Assembly: GCA_003488005.1 (NCBI GenBank)
Contig: DNND01000103.1
Coordinates: 48,503-56,329 of the forward strand
Length of the DNA: 7,827 nucleotides
Direction: 5' to 3'
Source of the DNA: Blastocatellia bacterium
GTDB taxonomy: Bacteria > Acidobacteriota > Blastocatellia > Pyrinomonadales > Pyrinomonadaceae
The notes beneath the pieces are model-generated. The model saw only the letters and a list, made by a program, of their open reading frames with translations, was not told the DNA's origin and made no database searches. Made by a program: the position numbers and the translations under genes. Shown one piece after another: positions 6,456 through 7,827 of this stretch (position 1 is the stretch's first letter; every line of letters begins with the position of its first letter).

Positions 6456-6563
6456 AGTTTCAAATTTTAAGTTTCAAGTTTCAAGTGGCGGGTGACGCTA
6501 AAACTTTGAACTTTCAACTTTGAACTGAAACGTGAAACTTGGAACTTGAAACTTGGAACTTGG
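6456..6563. repeat. Three arrays of 7-nt repeats, outer two inverted
   Basis: Four units of AGTTTCA-type (6456-6483, second unit degenerate) are followed by three units of ACTTTSA (6503-6523) and four units of AACTTGR (6536-6563). The outer arrays are inverted copies: 6469-6485 matches the reverse complement of 6538-6554 at 16 of 17 positions. The last unit ends ten bases before the ATG of the next gene and leaves no room for a recognisable Shine-Dalgarno. The unit sequence differs from that at 1241-1357, but the period and inverted arrangement are the same. Confidence 0.8.
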
Positions 6564-6573
6564 TGTAATCGAA

Positions 6574-6930
6574 ATGAAGGGCGAACTCCGACTCTTAAAT
6601 CTTATCTGTATTGTGGTCGCTCTGGTTTTCGTTGCGCTTGCGGCCGTGAACGCCTTATCCTCCGGAGACTTTTTGTCGACGGATAACCTCTTCATTACGG
6701 CGGTTTGTTTACTGATGGCGCTGATGTTTGCAGCGAACCCGCTGCTGTATTTGAAGTCGGAAGGAAAGCTGCCTATTCCTTTTATGAAGCGCTCGGCAGT
6801 GCCTGCCGGAACCGGAGTTGGCACCTTTGCTAGGGCACCAGCGTCGCCGCCGTTGTTGGATGCTCGTGGCCGCGCAGTCCCGCCCGATGTAAAATCTATG
6901 ATGGCTAACATGAAACAGAAGCAGCCATAG
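6574..6930 (+). CDS. Two-helix membrane protein of unknown function
   Basis: No named family recognised. From the ATG at 6574 the protein has 118 residues. Two hydrophobic helices are visible, near 8-28 and 38-60, joined by a short polar loop (SSGDFLSTDN), so both termini should be on the same side, probably cytoplasmic given the Lys/Arg after helix 2. The region 61-118 is hydrophilic, Pro/Ala-rich, with a PPDVKSMM segment near the end. An in-frame TTG at 6553 lies inside the 7-nt repeat array and is rejected as the start. No Shine-Dalgarno precedes the ATG, since the repeat array ends only ten bases away. The link to the oxidase is by position only, after a 120-nt gap. Codon use looks like the neighbours. 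Confidence 0.68.
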   Translation: MKGELRLLNLICIVVALVFVALAAVNALSSGDFLSTDNLFITAVCLLMALMFAANPLLYLKSEGKLPIPFMKRSAVPAGTGVGTFARAPASPPLLDARGRAVPPDVKSMMANMKQKQP

Positions 6931-6957
6931 CCATGCCTCTTTTTAGCAACTCCTGCC

Positions 6958-7185
6958 GTGAATGAAATAACAAAACTTGTGCTTAATAGCTTCGCCCGCT
7001 GGAACAAAGAGAAGCTGGATCTGCATGAACTGTTTGAAGCCGGCGGCAATGATCCCGAGCAGCGCACCGCAGTTTTCGATGCAGTTGAAAAGCTGGTGCA
7101 GGACGGGTTGCTTAATGAAGAAGGGAACGATTTCTATTCATTGACAGAAAACGGGAAGGAAGCAGTGAAGAGTGAAGAGGGATGA
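6958..7185 (+). CDS. Small winged-helix-like protein
   Basis: The 75-residue, acidic, soluble protein has a pattern suggestive of a winged-helix fold: helix 1 (2-15), a short helix around LHELFEAG (22-29), a longer helix with DPEQRTAVFDAVEKLVQDGLL (32-52), then a wing-like turn and the FYSLTENGKEAV ending (59-70), resembling the YxLTxxG of MarR/PadR-type regulators. Alone it is only one domain with no effector region. It could be a small DNA-binding protein or a protein-interaction domain; the low basic content argues for caution. The only in-frame start is GTG at 6958, with no clear Shine-Dalgarno. The last codons (VKSEEG) fall inside the left arm of the long inverted repeat at 7171-7287, so the C-terminus may have been altered by that repeat. 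Confidence 0.68.
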   Translation: MNEITKLVLNSFARWNKEKLDLHELFEAGGNDPEQRTAVFDAVEKLVQDGLLNEEGNDFYSLTENGKEAVKSEEG

Positions 7186-7287
7186 GCGTCAAGAAGTTTA
7201 GAGTCCAACCTGCAGGTTGCTCTGGCGCTGGTAAAACGCAAGCTAAAGCTTGGACTCTAAACTTCTTGACGCCCATCACTCGTCACT
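7171..7287. repeat. Long inverted repeat / REP-like element (copy 2, intact)
   Basis: The arms 7171-7207 and 7251-7287 are 37 nt each and match as inverted copies at 34 of 37 positions; the inner 22 nt (7186-7207 and 7251-7272) are perfect. Inside are a 14-nt perfect palindrome CAACCTGCAGGTTG (7206-7219), framed by AGAG (7200-7203) and CTCT (7220-7223), and a CAAGCT/AGCTTG hairpin (7239-7252). The core 7186-7272 is the uninterrupted form of the element at 1-302. The outer parts contain tandem AGTGAAG (7164-7177) and related 7-nt units. No T-run follows the hairpin, although it could still affect transcript ends or stability. Confidence 0.85.
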
Positions 7288-7303
7288 CATGGGAACGAAC
7301 CGC

Positions 7304-7339
7304 ATGAGTCTTTCAGATCAAAATAAACTGAATGCCTGA
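7304..7339 (+). other. Possible 11-codon upstream ORF overlapping the DUF420 start
   Basis: An ATG at 7304 opens a reading frame for MSLSDQNKLNA that ends at a TGA at 7337-7339, five to seven bases past the first base of the DUF420 ATG at 7332. The DUF420 start itself lacks a Shine-Dalgarno, so termination-reinitiation could serve it. The only upstream match for the short ORF is GGGAA (7291-7295). It is too short to be supported by sequence alone. Confidence 0.2.
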
Positions 7340-7760
7340 ATACATTTCTTATCTGCCGCACGTCAACGCAATCCTAAATTCAACCAGCGCGATCCTTTTA
7401 ATTGCCGGATATAGCCTGATTCGCAAGGGAAGAATCATTGCGCACCGCAACTGCCAGCTCACTGCGTTCACAACGTCCGCGCTGTTTTTAGTCAGCTATC
7501 TCACTTACCACTACTATCATGGCGCGACGCGTTTTCCGGGACAGGGAATTGTGCGCACTCTCTATTTTACAATTCTAACGACGCACACCATCCTCGCCGT
7601 TGTGATTGTACCGCTGATTCTGTTGACGCTTTACCGGGCCGCGCGAATGGATTTCATTAGGCACCGCCGCATCGCCCGCTGGACATTGCCGCTGTGGCTA
7701 TATGTTTCGGTCACTGGCGTCGTTGTGTACCTAATGCTGTATCACCTTTATCCCTCGTAG
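7332..7760 (+). CDS. DUF420 membrane protein (CtaM/YozB-like oxidase factor)
   Basis: The 142-residue protein matches the DUF420 family: LPHVNAILNSTSAILLIAGY (8-27), HRNCQL (38-43), YLTYHYYHG (56-64), the LYFTILTTHTILA segment (77-89) and the IARWTLPLWLYVSVTGVVVY segment (114-133). Four membrane helices lie near 13-30, 45-62, 77-100 and 117-139. Conserved histidines H38, H60, H85 and H111 could contact heme or metal. The family includes Staphylococcus aureus CtaM, which is needed for a functional aa3-type oxidase, so a maturation role for the oxidase encoded upstream is likely; the mechanism is not established. No Shine-Dalgarno precedes the ATG at 7332. It is separated from the rest of the cluster by the long inverted repeat, and may be transcribed with it or on its own. 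Confidence 0.9.
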   Translation: MPEYISYLPHVNAILNSTSAILLIAGYSLIRKGRIIAHRNCQLTAFTTSALFLVSYLTYHYYHGATRFPGQGIVRTLYFTILTTHTILAVVIVPLILLTLYRAARMDFIRHRRIARWTLPLWLYVSVTGVVVYLMLYHLYPS

Positions 7761-7827
7761 CAGGTTCGTTGATGAGCTTGGCCCTAGGTCCTCCGTGGTG
7801 TGACTCGGCTGTGCCGCCTGATGTGCG
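7761..7827. other. Unassigned window end
   Basis: An ATG at 7772 opens a frame that is still open at the window edge (18 codons), but it has no Shine-Dalgarno and no recognisable protein pattern. CGGC/GCCG around 7808-7818 could form a small hairpin, so this may equally be another intergenic repeat. Nothing here is supported as a gene. Confidence 0.2.

Noticed and set aside
6498..7067. Minus-strand open frame of 189 codons
   Set aside because: It covers two plus-strand genes, and its C-terminal part is translated from the 7-nt repeat array (FKVESSKF-like repeats). The plus-strand proteins have sensible helices and a winged-helix pattern.

Overview
This window carries the assembly and structural genes of an aa3-type (A1-family) cytochrome c oxidase, all on the + strand. 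They are followed by small accessory genes, and the gaps hold an unusual density of palindromic repeats. The gene order (ctaB, coxB, coxA, two subunit III genes, subunit IV, a small CxxC membrane protein, a zinc ribbon, and later a DUF420 gene), the CoxB sequence type and the repeat-filled gaps suggest a soil-type Acidobacteriota, perhaps Blastocatellia. That assignment is inference from gene content and style; no marker gene in the window proves it.

Layout. 1-323 has no gene. It holds a REP-like palindromic element interrupted by a MITE-like segment of about 225-230 nt that is itself one large imperfect palindrome. 324-1235 is ctaB (heme O synthase). 1236-1375 is a gap with two inverted arrays of 7-nt repeats. 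1376-2221 is coxB (CuA subunit II), 2271-4112 coxA (catalytic subunit I), 4087-4779 the first subunit III (overlapping the end of coxA), 4878-5558 a second, different subunit III, and 5616-5963 subunit IV. A 91-residue signal-peptide/CSMC/one-TM protein (5963-6238) and a 71-residue zinc-ribbon protein (6238-6453) follow, each overlapping its upstream neighbour by one base. After a gap of 7-nt repeats come a two-TM protein of unknown function (6574-6930), a 75-residue winged-helix-like protein (6958-7185), a long hairpin repeat (7171-7287) and a DUF420/CtaM-like membrane protein (7332-7760). The last 67 bases show nothing recognisable.

How the genes work together. CtaB makes heme O, the precursor of heme A. 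CoxB takes electrons from a separate cytochrome c, since no CxxCH heme motif is fused to it, and passes them to heme a and the heme a3-CuB site of CoxA, which reduces O2 and pumps protons. The subunit III and IV proteins stabilise the membrane complex. DUF420 proteins are tied to maturation of heme-copper oxidases. The CSMC protein and the zinc ribbon are translationally linked to the oxidase genes and are the best candidates here for undescribed accessory factors. Heme A synthase (CtaA), SCO and CtaG copper chaperones are not in the window.

I see no defence system, CRISPR array, transposase, tRNA or rRNA. The most unusual material is the repeat content: a nested insertion at 1-302 with a second copy of the host element at 7186-7272, and inverted arrays of different sequences that share a 7-nt period.
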